In this document: positions 34,039-42,710 of the stretch, piece after piece
Numbering within the stretch: position 1 is the stretch's first letter
Layout of the letters: the number at the start of each line of letters is the position of its first letter
Assembly: GCF_026342735.1 (NCBI RefSeq)
Contig: NZ_JAPEMM010000001.1
Coordinates: 3,534,001 to 3,598,000 of the forward strand
DNA length: 64,000 nt
Direction of reading: 5' to 3'
From: Streptomyces sp. NBC_00193
GTDB lineage: Bacteria; Actinomycetota; Actinomycetes; Streptomycetales; Streptomycetaceae
The notes under the pieces: generated by a model
Told to the model about the DNA's origin: nothing
Seen by the model: the letters and a program-made list of their open reading frames with translations, nothing else
The model's database searches: none
Program-made: the position numbers and the translations under genes

Positions 34039-34155
34039 GCTCAGCTTCAGGGCTGCGGCGTAGTCGGTTGCGTCCGGTTTGCGACCACCCTAGGCCGAGG
34101 CTGTGAGGGGTGACGGGGATCGCGGGCGTTGCGGCGGAGGCCGGCCGCGACGCCG

Positions 34156-34193
34156 CGGTGCCCGGCGGGGACACAGTTTCCCGCCGGGCACCG
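34156..34193. terminator. Bidirectional terminator hairpin
   Basis: CGGTGCCCGGCGGG (34156-34169) and its exact complement (34180-34193) form a 14-base stem with a 10-base loop. It lies between the small hypothetical gene and the 3' end of the leftward Nudix-like gene and can serve both. Confidence 0.75.
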
Positions 34194-34252
34194 CCATATC
34201 CGCCATATCCGCCCGGCGAGCCGCAGCTCCCGCTGTGGGTCCCCTTGTCTGA

Positions 34253-34873
34253 TCAGTTGAGGGTGATCGGTCCGTCGGGTAGCCAGCCGTCGAGGTAGCC
34301 GTCGATCAGGGTGCCGGTGGTGTCGACGTGCGGTTCCTTCAGGAGGTGCCCGAGGGCTGTGCGTGGTGTCCATAGCGGGCCCACGTGGGGAGTTGCGGTC
34401 TGAGTCGCCCCTCTAGGTAGGGGAGGGCCTACGCGAGCGATGAAGACGTGTTCCTCCCTGCGGTTCAGGGGTGCGCCGGTTGGTGGGGGTGCCCAGCGTC
34501 TCCCTTCGACGGATCCCCACCGCACGTCCCTGTCGCCGAAGTGATGCAGTGCGAGCCGGACGGCCGCCTGTTGGTATGACTCCAGCAGTTGGACGCTGCA
34601 CCGTGGCAGTGCCCATTGGTGGGGGGCAGGGCTGGGGTGGGGGAGTAGAGCGACGCGCTGGGTGTCGTCGATTGCGGCGAGGGTGACTACTCGGCTGAAG
34701 CGAGGGCTGAGGACGCGCATGAGGACAGAGTCGACGTCGGCTGCATGAATAGCCACCTGGATGGGCTGGACGGGTACTGCCGAGTTCCTGGTGGCGTCTA
34801 TGCGGGTCACCGAAGGTCCGCTGAGGAGGGCCCCGGGGGCGCGTTGGAAGCCGTTCGGGCATCGGCTGATCAT
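34253..34873 (-). CDS. Nudix-fold protein lacking the catalytic Nudix box
   Basis: The C-terminal 140 residues resemble a bacterial Nudix protein: VVTLAAIDDTQRVALLPHPS, HQWALPRC, then GDRDVRWGSVEGRRWAPPPT and NRREEHVFIARVG. The place of the GxxxxxExxxxxxxREUxEExG box reads LPRCSVQLLESYQQAAVRLALHHFG. The glycines and the REL..EE glutamates are thus replaced and metal-dependent hydrolysis is unlikely. It is either a decaying gene or a non-catalytic Nudix-fold protein. The start is uncertain: ATG 34873 and GTG 34810 both lack a Shine-Dalgarno sequence. Confidence 0.5.
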   Translation of the reverse strand: MISRCPNGFQRAPGALLSGPSVTRIDATRNSAVPVQPIQVAIHAADVDSVLMRVLSPRFSRVVTLAAIDDTQRVALLPHPSPAPHQWALPRCSVQLLESYQQAAVRLALHHFGDRDVRWGSVEGRRWAPPPTGAPLNRREEHVFIARVGPPLPRGATQTATPHVGPLWTPRTALGHLLKEPHVDTTGTLIDGYLDGWLPDGPITLN

Positions 34874-35028
34874 TGTGGGCAGGGCTTGGATGTGTCGTGC
34901 ATTGACCTGGGAAATGGCGCTCTCGGCGCTGGGAAGCCCTCTGGGAACGTCCGCGTTCCCCCAGCTCAGCCCCACCCGTGAACGGCCCACAAACGACAGT
35001 TCACGGGTTGCTCCCGAGAACGGTGACG

Positions 35029-35062
35029 AGATCCCGTCCGATCGAAAGATCGGACGGGATCT
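35029..35062. terminator. Terminator hairpin resembling the tRNA-Ala downstream terminator
   Basis: AGATCCCGTCCGATC (35029-35043) and its perfect complement (35048-35062) enclose a GAAA loop. The stem core ACGAGATCCCG and the 40 bases before it (from CCACAAACG at 34987) resemble the sequence following tRNA-Ala at 16366-16445. Confidence 0.7.
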
Positions 35063-35133
35063 TCGTCGTTTCCGGGCTCACCGGGCAGGTGCAGCGTGTA
35101 CCGGACACCTCAAGCCGGGGCCTGCGATGCCCG

Positions 35134-36012
35134 TCAGCCGCACTGCCAGGTGAACATCGCCCGCTCGAAGCGCCGCTCCGCCAGATCCTGTGGGCGGATC
35201 AACCAGTACAGAACCCCGGCGTCGCCCCACATCATGTCCGCGGTGTCCTCGCTGTCGAACTGGGCCAGCAGCACCCAGTTGTCCGTCTCCTCGGACAACC
35301 GCGGGTCGTGCCAGGGCACCTCGCCGTCCAGGACCGCCTCCGCAACCTCGATCTCCACGGGGTTCTGCACCGAGTGGGCATGGCCGCCGATCTGGTGCCC
35401 CACCTCTCCGCCGAACTCCCACAGGGCGTCGAGGAAGTCCTGAGCGCATACGGGATGGTCGTACCGGTTCCCGAGCGGAGCACCTGGAGCGAAGGCGTCC
35501 CTGACGCGCGGATGCCACGGTTCGGTCGCCGTCATCTGCGCCCGGGCGGTCAGCTGCACCGCCGGGTACGGCTTGAGCCCGGCGGGCGCTTCACGCTCCG
35601 CCACTTTCTCGTCGGCAGCCACATGGAGCACGCGGGCACCTGCCCAGCTCGCTCGGTCCTCGGCCAGAACGAGCGCTTCACCGTCGTCCAACTGCCCGTC
35701 GAAGTAGAAGAACAGAAGCGTGCCCGCTTCGGGGAGATCGATGTCCAGCGAGGCCTTCGGCAGTCGCGCGCAGTCGATCGAGGCGATGAAGGAGAGCGGA
35801 CCGTGCCCCTCCCAGGCCGGCCACTGCGAGGCGATCGGCAAAGCCGGCAGGCCACCGAGCCGGCCGACCACGTCGTCCATGCCCGCCGCTACCTCAAGAC
35901 GCGCACCAGGGCGAAGCAGACCGATCCACTTCTCGGTTTCCTGGGGTGACAGATGCTGCGAAGCGAGAGCGCGGAAGGCATCTCGGGAACCGTGTGTCAT
36001 GAGCGCGATCAT
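35134..36012 (-). CDS. DUF1963 (YwqG-like) protein
   Basis: A 292-residue protein of the DUF1963/YwqG family. It shows GGLPALPIASQWPAWEGHGPLSFIASIDCA, LPEAGTLLFFYFDGQ, the central EFGGEVGHQIGGHAHSVQNP and the C-terminal NWVLLAQFDSEDTADMMWGDAGVLYWLIRPQDLAERRFE (each in part). Family members are globular proteins without known activity. ATG 36012 is taken as the start; ATG 36000 follows in frame and neither has a good Shine-Dalgarno sequence. It is transcribed away from the Nudix-like remnant. Confidence 0.75.
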   Translation of the reverse strand: MIALMTHGSRDAFRALASQHLSPQETEKWIGLLRPGARLEVAAGMDDVVGRLGGLPALPIASQWPAWEGHGPLSFIASIDCARLPKASLDIDLPEAGTLLFFYFDGQLDDGEALVLAEDRASWAGARVLHVAADEKVAEREAPAGLKPYPAVQLTARAQMTATEPWHPRVRDAFAPGAPLGNRYDHPVCAQDFLDALWEFGGEVGHQIGGHAHSVQNPVEIEVAEAVLDGEVPWHDPRLSEETDNWVLLAQFDSEDTADMMWGDAGVLYWLIRPQDLAERRFERAMFTWQCG

Positions 36013-36166
36013 GCCCGGCACCACTGACAGATGCCTCGGCAGCCCTCCAGCCACGCGCGCAGCTGCTCAGCCCGCAGCCGTGGATCTCCAAGCAGCCCGG
36101 GCTGCGCGGCTGCTGTCAGTGGGCGCTGTCATGATGCCCCGGTCAACATCATGATCGGGAGAGACC

Positions 36167-36337
36167 ATGGGCACCTGGGACATCGGCCCCTTCGACAACG
36201 ACACCGCGGCGGACTTCGGCGGTGACCTCGACGAGGCAGCCGCAGGCGAGCGCGAGGGTGTCGTCCGTGGCACTCTCACCCATGTCATCGACGCGGACCC
36301 TGGCGTGCCGGCATCCGCCGCCTGCAGAGCGTGCTGA
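36167..36337 (+). pseudogene. Truncated DUF4259 gene
   Basis: The frame opens MGTWDIGPFDNDTAADFGGD then LDEAAAGEREGVVRGTLTHV, the typical N-terminus of DUF4259 proteins. It has a good Shine-Dalgarno sequence (GGGAG, 7 bases before the ATG). It stops after 56 residues (ACRAC), whereas the family is about twice that length, and no frame after the stop continues the domain. It is therefore a 3'-truncated gene. Confidence 0.65.
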
Positions 36338-36445
36338 CGCCGCCTCCAGGTGAACACCTCAGCCCGGTCTGACCCACCGTGACCACCAGTCGAGTCCTCC
36401 TTGGAAGGCCACCATGTTCCGCGATCGAGCAGTCGGACCCGCTCA

Positions 36446-37240
36446 GTGAGCCTTGAGGACCTGCTCCCGCCAGGCCGGATGATCACGTCCGACGAAGGCG
36501 ATGGAGACGCGCAGCCCTTGTGGCTCAGCGACGGGCCGGCCACGGCCGAGCTGTGGGCACGGATGCGCGCCGAACACCCACGCTCCGGCTTGTGGCCGCT
36601 GTTGCTCGACGCGCTGGATCCGGACGCCGGTGAGTTCCGCCCACGGGGATCCGGGGAGGTCTTCCCCGAGCAGATGACCTCCCCGGCAAGCCACGACCCT
36701 GCCGACCTGCTCGCGCAGTGGTGGACGGCCTGCACGGCCGACGACGAAGACGACGACATGCTCGACGTCAAAAGGCGCCTCGCCGTCACCGCCCCCTTCG
36801 GACAGGCATGGCCCGGCCTCGCGCCCAGCCGGGGAGCGGTCGCCGGCGCGGATGAACTGGCCTCCGAGTCCGTCCGGGCTTTCCTCGTCGACCGGCCACG
36901 GACGCGTCTGGGGCTGGTCGCCGCAGGGTCGGGCGCCGAAGCGTTGACGGTCGCGGGCTGGTTCGGACCCTGCAACTACGACAACGACACCGCGAAGATC
37001 TCTGCGGTCCTCGGAGATTGGGGGGACCGGTTCGGTGCCCGTGTCGTCGCGGTGGGGTTCGCCACGCTGCACCTCAGCGTCGCCGCGCCGCCGGTGAGCG
37101 AGCGGGATGCTCTCCTGGTCGCAGGAGAGCACTTCGCCCTCTGCCCGGACAACGTCTGGCAGGGCTGTAGGCCGTACACGCTGGCCGCGTACGCCGAGCG
37201 GATCACCGGCGCCCACCGCTGGGACTTCTGGTGGGACTGA
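36446..37240 (+). CDS. DUF4253 protein
   Basis: A 264-residue protein. The N-terminal part reads LPPGRMITSDEGDGDAQPLW and PRSGLWPLLLDALDPDAGEF. The C-terminal half holds the DUF4253 core: GWFGPCNYDNDTAKISAVLG, WGDRFGARVVAVGFATLHLSV and VAGEHFALCPDNVWQGCRPYTLAAYAERI (in part). No enzymatic motif is known for this family. The start is taken at GTG 36446; weak upstream signals leave it open. It ends the accessory region. Confidence 0.75.
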   Translation: MSLEDLLPPGRMITSDEGDGDAQPLWLSDGPATAELWARMRAEHPRSGLWPLLLDALDPDAGEFRPRGSGEVFPEQMTSPASHDPADLLAQWWTACTADDEDDDMLDVKRRLAVTAPFGQAWPGLAPSRGAVAGADELASESVRAFLVDRPRTRLGLVAAGSGAEALTVAGWFGPCNYDNDTAKISAVLGDWGDRFGARVVAVGFATLHLSVAAPPVSERDALLVAGEHFALCPDNVWQGCRPYTLAAYAERITGAHRWDFWWD

Positions 37241-37289
37241 CCCGTCCCGCATCTGGGAAACGATCACTCAGCTGACTTTTGTGTTCGGG

Positions 37290-37859
37290 TCAGGAATCGC
37301 CGGAGCCTCCGGAGCCGCCGAAGCTGCTGAAGTCCTGGCCGGAGCCGAAGTTTCCGTTGATGTCGCGGTCCAGGGCCGGGGGGCGGGGCCTCAGGCGGTC
37401 CAGGACCGTCGGGGTACGGGTGCCGGTGATCAGGCCGCGGAGGAGGCGGTCCTCGATGGCGGACGGGCCCTGGAAGACGTACGCGGGGTGCGCGGCGGCC
37501 GACTTCGCCTCGGCGAGCAGTCGGCGGCCGGCGCGGGTGGGGCGGTGGCCGAAGCGGGGGAGGAGGCCCAGGGTGCGGAGCCGGCGTCCGATTTCTGCCG
37601 TCTCCGGGGCCTCGCGCACGGCCGCGATCGCGGCCGGGACGCCGCGTCCGCGCGAGCAGAACGCCGTGAGCACCGCTTCGACCGGGTGACGGGCGGGCGG
37701 TGCGGGCGTGGTCGCGCGGACGCGGGGGCCGGTGACGGTCAGCGCGCCGAGGTCGCGCAGGGCGATCAGGGCGGCCTCGGCGACGCGTTGCGGGCCGCCG
37801 GCCAGGTGGGCCAGTTCGTAGATGCTCGGATCCGTGTGCATGGGCCCCCGTCGGGTCAT
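37290..37859 (-). CDS. TIGR04222-like protein lacking obvious membrane segments
   Basis: The 189-residue protein contains the stretch typical of the TIGR04222 group: YELAHLAGGPQRVAEAALIALRDLG, RVRATTPAPPARHPVEAVLTA and LGLLPRFGHRPTRAGRRLLA (each in part). It lacks the Gly-rich transmembrane C-terminus seen in many members and ends in FSSFGGSGGSGDS. The ATG at 37859 has GAGGA 7 bases upstream and is preferred over ATG 37841. Function unknown. Confidence 0.7.
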   Translation of the reverse strand: MTRRGPMHTDPSIYELAHLAGGPQRVAEAALIALRDLGALTVTGPRVRATTPAPPARHPVEAVLTAFCSRGRGVPAAIAAVREAPETAEIGRRLRTLGLLPRFGHRPTRAGRRLLAEAKSAAAHPAYVFQGPSAIEDRLLRGLITGTRTPTVLDRLRPRPPALDRDINGNFGSGQDFSSFGGSGGSGDS

Positions 37860-37960
37860 GGTGACGTCCTCGGCCCAGTGTGGGCGCAGTGCCCGCGGAT
37901 GGACCGTGGCGGTGGGGGGTTCAGAGGCAGATCTGAGGTTCCGGGCAGGGGCGAACCGGG

Positions 37961-38464
37961 TCAGGCTCCCGGGTTCAGCGGCTTCGTCATGCAGCGGCTG
38001 GAGTCGTGGAAGCGGTAGTGGCCGAACTTGGCGTCCGTCAGGGTGTAGCCCTCGGAGAGGTAGAGGGCGATGGCCTCCGGCTGCTGGTCGCCGGTTTCCA
38101 GGGCCATGCGCAGGCGGCCGGCCGCGCGGGCGTCCGCTTCGAGGGCCGCGAGGATGCGGCGGGCCAGGCCCAGGCCGCGGGCCTCGGGGATCACGTACAT
38201 GCGCTTCAGCTCGGCGTCGCCGTCGGCATAGCCCTCGTCGTTCGCCTCGTGGCCGCGCCAGCCGCCGCTGGCGACCGGCGCGCCCGAAGCGTCGTAGGCG
38301 AGGAGGTAGAGGCCCCTCGGCGGGACGAACATCGCCGGGTCGAGGAACGTTTCATCGCCCTCGCCCTCGTAGCGCTCCTGGTATTCGATCTGTACTTGGT
38401 CGTTGAGCTTGACCGCGTCCGGGTGGTCGTACGACACGGCGCGGAGCTGGATCTCCTGAGACAT
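37961..38464 (-). CDS. GNAT-family N-acetyltransferase
   Basis: A 167-residue acetyltransferase with the acetyl-CoA motif AELKRMYVIPEARGLGLARRILAALEADAR (core ARGLGLAR) and the C-terminal motif B RLRMALETGDQQPEAIALYLSEGYT. The N-terminus (LNDQVQIEYQERYEGEGDET) suits the group found as single-domain small-molecule acetyltransferases. It diverges from xth with 38 bases between starts. The substrate is not known. Confidence 0.9.
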   Translation of the reverse strand: MSQEIQLRAVSYDHPDAVKLNDQVQIEYQERYEGEGDETFLDPAMFVPPRGLYLLAYDASGAPVASGGWRGHEANDEGYADGDAELKRMYVIPEARGLGLARRILAALEADARAAGRLRMALETGDQQPEAIALYLSEGYTLTDAKFGHYRFHDSSRCMTKPLNPGA

Positions 38465-38502
38465 CGGAACAGCCTACGGAACGCTCCGGCTATCGTGCAG
38501 GG

Positions 38503-39306
38503 ATGTTCTCTGTGACCTCCGTGAATGTGAATGGGATCCGCGCCGCCGCCAAGAAGGGGTTCTCCCCGTGGCTCGCCGGGTCGGATGCCGACGTCGTCTG
38601 CCTGCAGGAAGTGCGGGCCGAGGAGGGCCAGATTCCGGAGGAGGTGCGGTCGCCCGAGGGGTGGCACACCGTGTTCGCTCCGGCCGCCGCCAAGGGGCGG
38701 GCCGGGGTCGCGCTCTACACGCGGCGGGAGCCGGAGCGGGTGCAGGTCGGATTCGGGAGCGAAGAGTTCGACAGCAGTGGGCGCTACCTGGAGATCGACC
38801 TGCCGGGCGTGACCGTCGCCAGTCTCTACCTGCCCTCCGGGGAGGCCGGGACCGAGAAGCAGGACGAGAAGTACCGGTTCATGGGGGAGTTCCTCGACTA
38901 TCTGCAGGAGCTCAAGGTGCGGGCCGCCGCGGACGGGCGCGAGGTCGTCGTCTGCGGTGACTGGAACATCTGCCACCAGGAAGCCGACCTGAAGAACTGG
39001 AAGACCAACCGGAAGAACGCCGGCTTCCTGCCCGAGGAGCGCGAGTGGCTCGGGAAGGTGTACGACACCGCCGGGTACGTGGACGTGGTGCGGAGCCTGC
39101 ACCCGGACACCGAGGGGCCGTACTCCTGGTGGTCCTACCGCGGGCGGGCCTTCGACAACGACGCCGGCTGGCGGATCGACCTGCAGGTGGCGACGCCGGG
39201 GCTGGCGGCCAAGGCCGTCAAGGCGTTCGTGGAGCGGGCCGAGACGCACCCCGAGCGGTGGTCCGACCACGCGCCCGTGACCGTGGTCTACGAGCTCGGC
39301 GTCTGA
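38503..39306 (+). CDS. xth: Exodeoxyribonuclease III
   Basis: The 267-residue protein has all landmarks of the exonuclease III/AP-endonuclease family: VTSVNVNGIRAA, DVVCLQEVRAEEGQ (catalytic Glu), SLYLPSG, VVVCGDWNICHQEADLKNWK (catalytic Asp/Asn), WWSYRGRAFDNDAGWRIDLQVAT and the terminal WSDHAPVTVVYEL (Asp-His pair). It acts in base-excision repair of abasic sites. The mRNA may be nearly leaderless: a GCTATCGT box lies about 13 bases before the ATG. The 3' end overlaps the convergent merR gene by 19 bases. Confidence 0.95.
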   Translation: MFSVTSVNVNGIRAAAKKGFSPWLAGSDADVVCLQEVRAEEGQIPEEVRSPEGWHTVFAPAAAKGRAGVALYTRREPERVQVGFGSEEFDSSGRYLEIDLPGVTVASLYLPSGEAGTEKQDEKYRFMGEFLDYLQELKVRAAADGREVVVCGDWNICHQEADLKNWKTNRKNAGFLPEEREWLGKVYDTAGYVDVVRSLHPDTEGPYSWWSYRGRAFDNDAGWRIDLQVATPGLAAKAVKAFVERAETHPERWSDHAPVTVVYELGV

Positions 39307-40028
39307 GAAGTCCCCGTCTGAGGAGTCCCCGTCTGTGGGCGCAGGCGCTCCATGGCCATCGTGAGTTCCGCCTCGACCACGCTCTTGGCCAGGGGGCGCA
39401 GCCGCGGGACGGCCTCCTCCGAGATGTGGGTGGAGATGAGCTCCGCGAACAGGGCCGCCATCGCGTCCGCGTGCTCGCGGACCCGGCGGCCCGCCTCCAG
39501 GACGGCCGAGAGCGGTACGCCCTCGCGGACCAGGGCCGAGGAGACGTCCAGGAGCCGGCGGCTGACGTGGACGATCTCCTCGCCGTCGGTGGCGAGGTAG
39601 CCGAGGTCGAGCGAGGCCGCCAGGTTCTCCGGGGTGACCTCGCCCTCGAAGTAGTCGGCGAGGGCCTCGGGCGTCAGGCGGACCGGGGTCTCCTCGGACC
39701 AGCCGATGCCGAGCAGCTCACCCAGCTGGCCGACGTCGCGGCCGTTCTCGAAGGCGACGGTCAGCTCGGCTATCCCGCCGAGGGTGTGGCCGCGCTCCAG
39801 CAGGGCGGCGATGGTGCGCAGCCGGGCCAGGTGCTGGTCGTCGTACCAGGCGATGCGGCCCTCGCGGCGCGGCGGCGGCAGGAGCTTGCGCTCACGGTAG
39901 AAGCGCAGGGTGCGTACGGGAATGCCGGCGGCCTCGGCCAGCTCTTCCGTGCGGTATTCGCGCACTGTGGTCCTTGCCCCTGTCGCGTTGGTGGGTGGCG
40001 CCGCGTCCTGCGTCGCATTGTGCGGCAC
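39288..40028 (-). CDS. MerR-family transcriptional regulator
   Basis: A 246-residue protein with an N-terminal MerR DNA-binding domain: YRTEELAEAAGIPVRTLRFY, RERKLLPPPRREGRIAWYDD and HLARLRTIAALLERGHTLGG. The C-terminal 150 residues are a helical effector region without the Cys clusters of metal sensors. The tail PQTGTPQTGTSQTPSS is encoded by 15-base tandem repeats. It faces away from the Baeyer-Villiger monooxygenase gene (145 bases between starts) and is its plausible regulator. GTG 40028 or GTG 39965 may be the start. Confidence 0.9.
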   Translation of the reverse strand: MPHNATQDAAPPTNATGARTTVREYRTEELAEAAGIPVRTLRFYRERKLLPPPRREGRIAWYDDQHLARLRTIAALLERGHTLGGIAELTVAFENGRDVGQLGELLGIGWSEETPVRLTPEALADYFEGEVTPENLAASLDLGYLATDGEEIVHVSRRLLDVSSALVREGVPLSAVLEAGRRVREHADAMAALFAELISTHISEEAVPRLRPLAKSVVEAELTMAMERLRPQTGTPQTGTSQTPSS

Positions 40029-40173
40029 GTGCGCAGCCTAGGGCGTACTCCCGGTAACTTTCCCGGCGCGACCCCTACCCATGAGTACGGGGCTGCTCTA
40101 CTCTCCCGATTGTGCCAGTGATTGCTGGCAGCATCTGAATGGGCGTTGGCATCGGCATCCGAAGGTGGCTGGC

Positions 40174-41727
40174 ATGGGCGGTGGCATGGACGGGCGCGAG
40201 CAGGAACGCGAACACGTACGCGTGGCGGTGATCGGGTCCGGGTTCGGCGGGCTGGGAGCCGCGGTGCGGCTGCGGCGCGAGGGGATCACGGACTTCGTCG
40301 TCCTGGAGCGCGCCGATTCCGTCGGCGGCACCTGGCGGGACAACAACTACCCCGGGTGCGCCTGCGACGTGCCCTCCCACCTGTACTCCTTCTCCTTCGC
40401 TCCCAATCCCGACTGGCCCCGCACGTTCTCCGGGCAGCCCGCGATCAGGGAGTACCTGGAGCACGTGGCCGACACCTTCGGGCTGCGCCGCCACATCCGG
40501 CTGAACCACGAAGTCCTGATGATGCGGTGGGACGCGGACGGGATGCGGTGGGAGATAGAGACCTCGGCGGGGGACTTCACCGCCGACGTGGTCGTCTCCG
40601 CGACCGGGCCGCTGTCGGACCCGAAGATGCCGGACGTACCCGGACTCGCCGGCTTCCCCGGCAAGGTCTTCCACTCCGCCCGCTGGGACCACGACTACGA
40701 CCTGCGCGGCAAGCGCGTCGCCATGATCGGTACGGGCGCCTCCGCCATCCAGATCGTGCCCGCCATCGCGCCCGAGGTGGAGCGGCTCACCCTCTTCCAG
40801 CGCACCCCGCCGTGGGTGATGCCGCGCACCGACCGGGCGATCACCTCCGTGGAGCGCTGGCTGCACCGCCAGCTCCCCTTCACCCGGGCGGCCCGCCGCG
40901 GGCTGCTGTGGGGGATACGGGAGCTCCAGGTCAGCGCCTTCACCAAAAGGCCCAACCAGCTCGGGCTGATCGAGTCCCTCGCCAAGGCGAACATGGCGCG
41001 CTCGATCAAGGACCCGGAACTGCGGGCCAAGCTGACGCCCTCGTACCGCATCGGCTGCAAGCGGATCCTGCTGTCGAGCGAGTACTACCCGGCGCTCGCC
41101 CGGCCGAACGTGGACCTCGTGGCCTCCGGGCTGAAGGAGATCCGGGGCTCGGTGCTGGTCGCGGCCGACGGGACCGAGACCGAGGCCGACGCGATCGTCT
41201 TCGGCACCGGCTTCCACGTCACGGACATGCCGATCGCCGACCGGGTGGTGGGCGTCGACGGAAAGACCCTCGCGGAGGCCTGGAAGGACGGGATGCAGTC
41301 CCTGCGCGGGGCCACCGCGGCGGGCTTCCCGAACTGGATGACGATCATCGGTCCGAACACCGGGCTCGGGAACAGCTCGATGATCCTGATGATCGAATCG
41401 CAGCTGAACTACATGGCGGACTACATGCGCCAGTTGGGCGTCCTGGGCGGGAAGGTCGCCCTCGCCGCGCGGCCGTCCGCGGTCAACGCGTGGAACCGGC
41501 AGGTGCAGACCCGCATGGAGCGGACCGTGTGGAACACCGGCGGCTGCACCAGCTGGTACCTGGACGCGCAGGGGCGCAACACGACGGTGTGGCCGGGCAC
41601 GACCGGGGAGTTCCGCAAGGAGACCCTGGGCGTGGACCTGAGCGAGTACGAGGTCGTACGCCACCGGGAGCGCCAGGTGGCTGCCGCCGGCGGGGCTGGA
41701 TCTGCCGTGCAGGAGGGGGCCGCGTGA
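40174..41727 (+). CDS. Baeyer-Villiger-type flavin monooxygenase
   Basis: A 517-residue FAD/NADPH enzyme. The FAD-binding motif is VAVIGSGFGGLGAAVRL, the Baeyer-Villiger fingerprint FPGKVFHSARWDHD fits FxGxxxHxxxWD, and the NADPH site is VAMIGTGASAIQIVPAI. It also carries RTPPWVMPRTDR and GTGFHVTDMPIADRV. Such enzymes insert oxygen next to a ketone carbonyl to give an ester. ATG 40174 with AAGGTGG upstream is chosen; ATG 40186 is close. The stop overlaps the next gene (GTGA), so it forms an operon with the hydrolase and dehydrogenase. Confidence 0.93.
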   Translation: MGGGMDGREQEREHVRVAVIGSGFGGLGAAVRLRREGITDFVVLERADSVGGTWRDNNYPGCACDVPSHLYSFSFAPNPDWPRTFSGQPAIREYLEHVADTFGLRRHIRLNHEVLMMRWDADGMRWEIETSAGDFTADVVVSATGPLSDPKMPDVPGLAGFPGKVFHSARWDHDYDLRGKRVAMIGTGASAIQIVPAIAPEVERLTLFQRTPPWVMPRTDRAITSVERWLHRQLPFTRAARRGLLWGIRELQVSAFTKRPNQLGLIESLAKANMARSIKDPELRAKLTPSYRIGCKRILLSSEYYPALARPNVDLVASGLKEIRGSVLVAADGTETEADAIVFGTGFHVTDMPIADRVVGVDGKTLAEAWKDGMQSLRGATAAGFPNWMTIIGPNTGLGNSSMILMIESQLNYMADYMRQLGVLGGKVALAARPSAVNAWNRQVQTRMERTVWNTGGCTSWYLDAQGRNTTVWPGTTGEFRKETLGVDLSEYEVVRHRERQVAAAGGAGSAVQEGAA

Positions 41728-42710
41728 GCCGGCTGATGCATGTGACCGCCGGGCCGTACGCGCCGCCCGCCGCTCGGCGGGAGCTGGTCGCCACCTCCGC
41801 CGACGGCTCGCGCCTGCACGTCGAGGTGCACGGCGAGGACGGAGCCCCGGCCGTCGTGCTCGCACACGGCTGGACCTGTTCCACCGCCTTCTGGGCCGCG
41901 CAGATACGGGCCCTGTCCACCGGGCACCGGGTCATCGCCTACGACCAGCGGGGCCACGGCCGCAGCCCCGCGGGCATCGTGTCCGGCTACGGCACCGAAG
42001 CCCTCGCCGACGACCTCGTCGCGGTCCTGGAGGCCACCCTCGCCCCCGGCGAGAAGGCCGTCGTCGCGGGCCACTCCATGGGCGGGATGACGGTCATGGC
42101 CGCCGCCGCCCGGCCGGAGTTCGCCGAACACGCCGCGGCCGCGCTGCTGTGCAGCACCGGCAGCGGCCGGCTGGTCGAGGAGTCGCAGGTCCTGCCGTGG
42201 CGGGCCGGCCGCGCGAGGACCCGTATCACCGGGGCCGTCCTGGGATCCCGGGCCCCGCTGGGGCCCGTCACCCCCGTCGCCCGCAAGGTGCTGAAGTACG
42301 CCACCATGGGCCCCGGCTCCGCGCCCGACAAGGTCGAGGCCTGCGCGCGGATCGTCCACGCCTGCCCCACCCCGGTGCGGCACGCCTGGTCCGGGGTGCT
42401 GGCCTCCCTGGACCTCGACGCGCAGCTGGCCGCGCTCACCGTGCCCACCGCCGTCATCGGCGGCAAGAGCGACCGGCTGACGCCGATCGTGCACGCCCGG
42501 GGGCTGGCGGCCGCGCTGCCGAACTGCGTGGGCCTCACCGAACTGACCGGGGTGGGGCACATGAGCCCGATCGAGGCCCCGGAGGCCGTCACCGCCGCCG
42601 TGCGCGAGCTCGCCGAGGTGTACGTCAGCCGGTCCCGCGTGGTCGAGGAACCGGCAGGCGCCGGCGAACCCGCAGACGTCAACGAACCCGCAAAGGAGAA
42701 GACCCCGTGA
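41724..42710 (+). CDS. Alpha/beta hydrolase
   Basis: A 328-residue alpha/beta-hydrolase with VVLAHGWTCSTAFWAAQIRA (oxyanion-hole HGW), VIAYDQRGHGRSP, the nucleophile elbow VVAGHSMGGMTVM (GHSMG), the acid in VIGGKSDRLTPI and the catalytic His in GVGHMSPIEAPE. In this operon the likely substrate is the ester made by the Baeyer-Villiger enzyme. The C-terminal tail repeats EPAxxxEPA. Start and stop overlap both neighbours by 4 bases. Confidence 0.93.
   Translation: MSRLMHVTAGPYAPPAARRELVATSADGSRLHVEVHGEDGAPAVVLAHGWTCSTAFWAAQIRALSTGHRVIAYDQRGHGRSPAGIVSGYGTEALADDLVAVLEATLAPGEKAVVAGHSMGGMTVMAAAARPEFAEHAAAALLCSTGSGRLVEESQVLPWRAGRARTRITGAVLGSRAPLGPVTPVARKVLKYATMGPGSAPDKVEACARIVHACPTPVRHAWSGVLASLDLDAQLAALTVPTAVIGGKSDRLTPIVHARGLAAALPNCVGLTELTGVGHMSPIEAPEAVTAAVRELAEVYVSRSRVVEEPAGAGEPADVNEPAKEKTP

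Larger units (their letters stand above)
16366..35062. other. Possible inserted genomic island next to tRNA-Ala
   Basis: The interval begins at the 3' end of tRNA-Ala and ends at a diverged copy of the tRNA downstream sequence. It holds recombination-type genes at the tRNA side, a polymorphic toxin locus and several broken genes, and no core gene. The tRNA 3' end itself is not clearly repeated at the right side, so the boundary is tentative. Confidence 0.4.
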
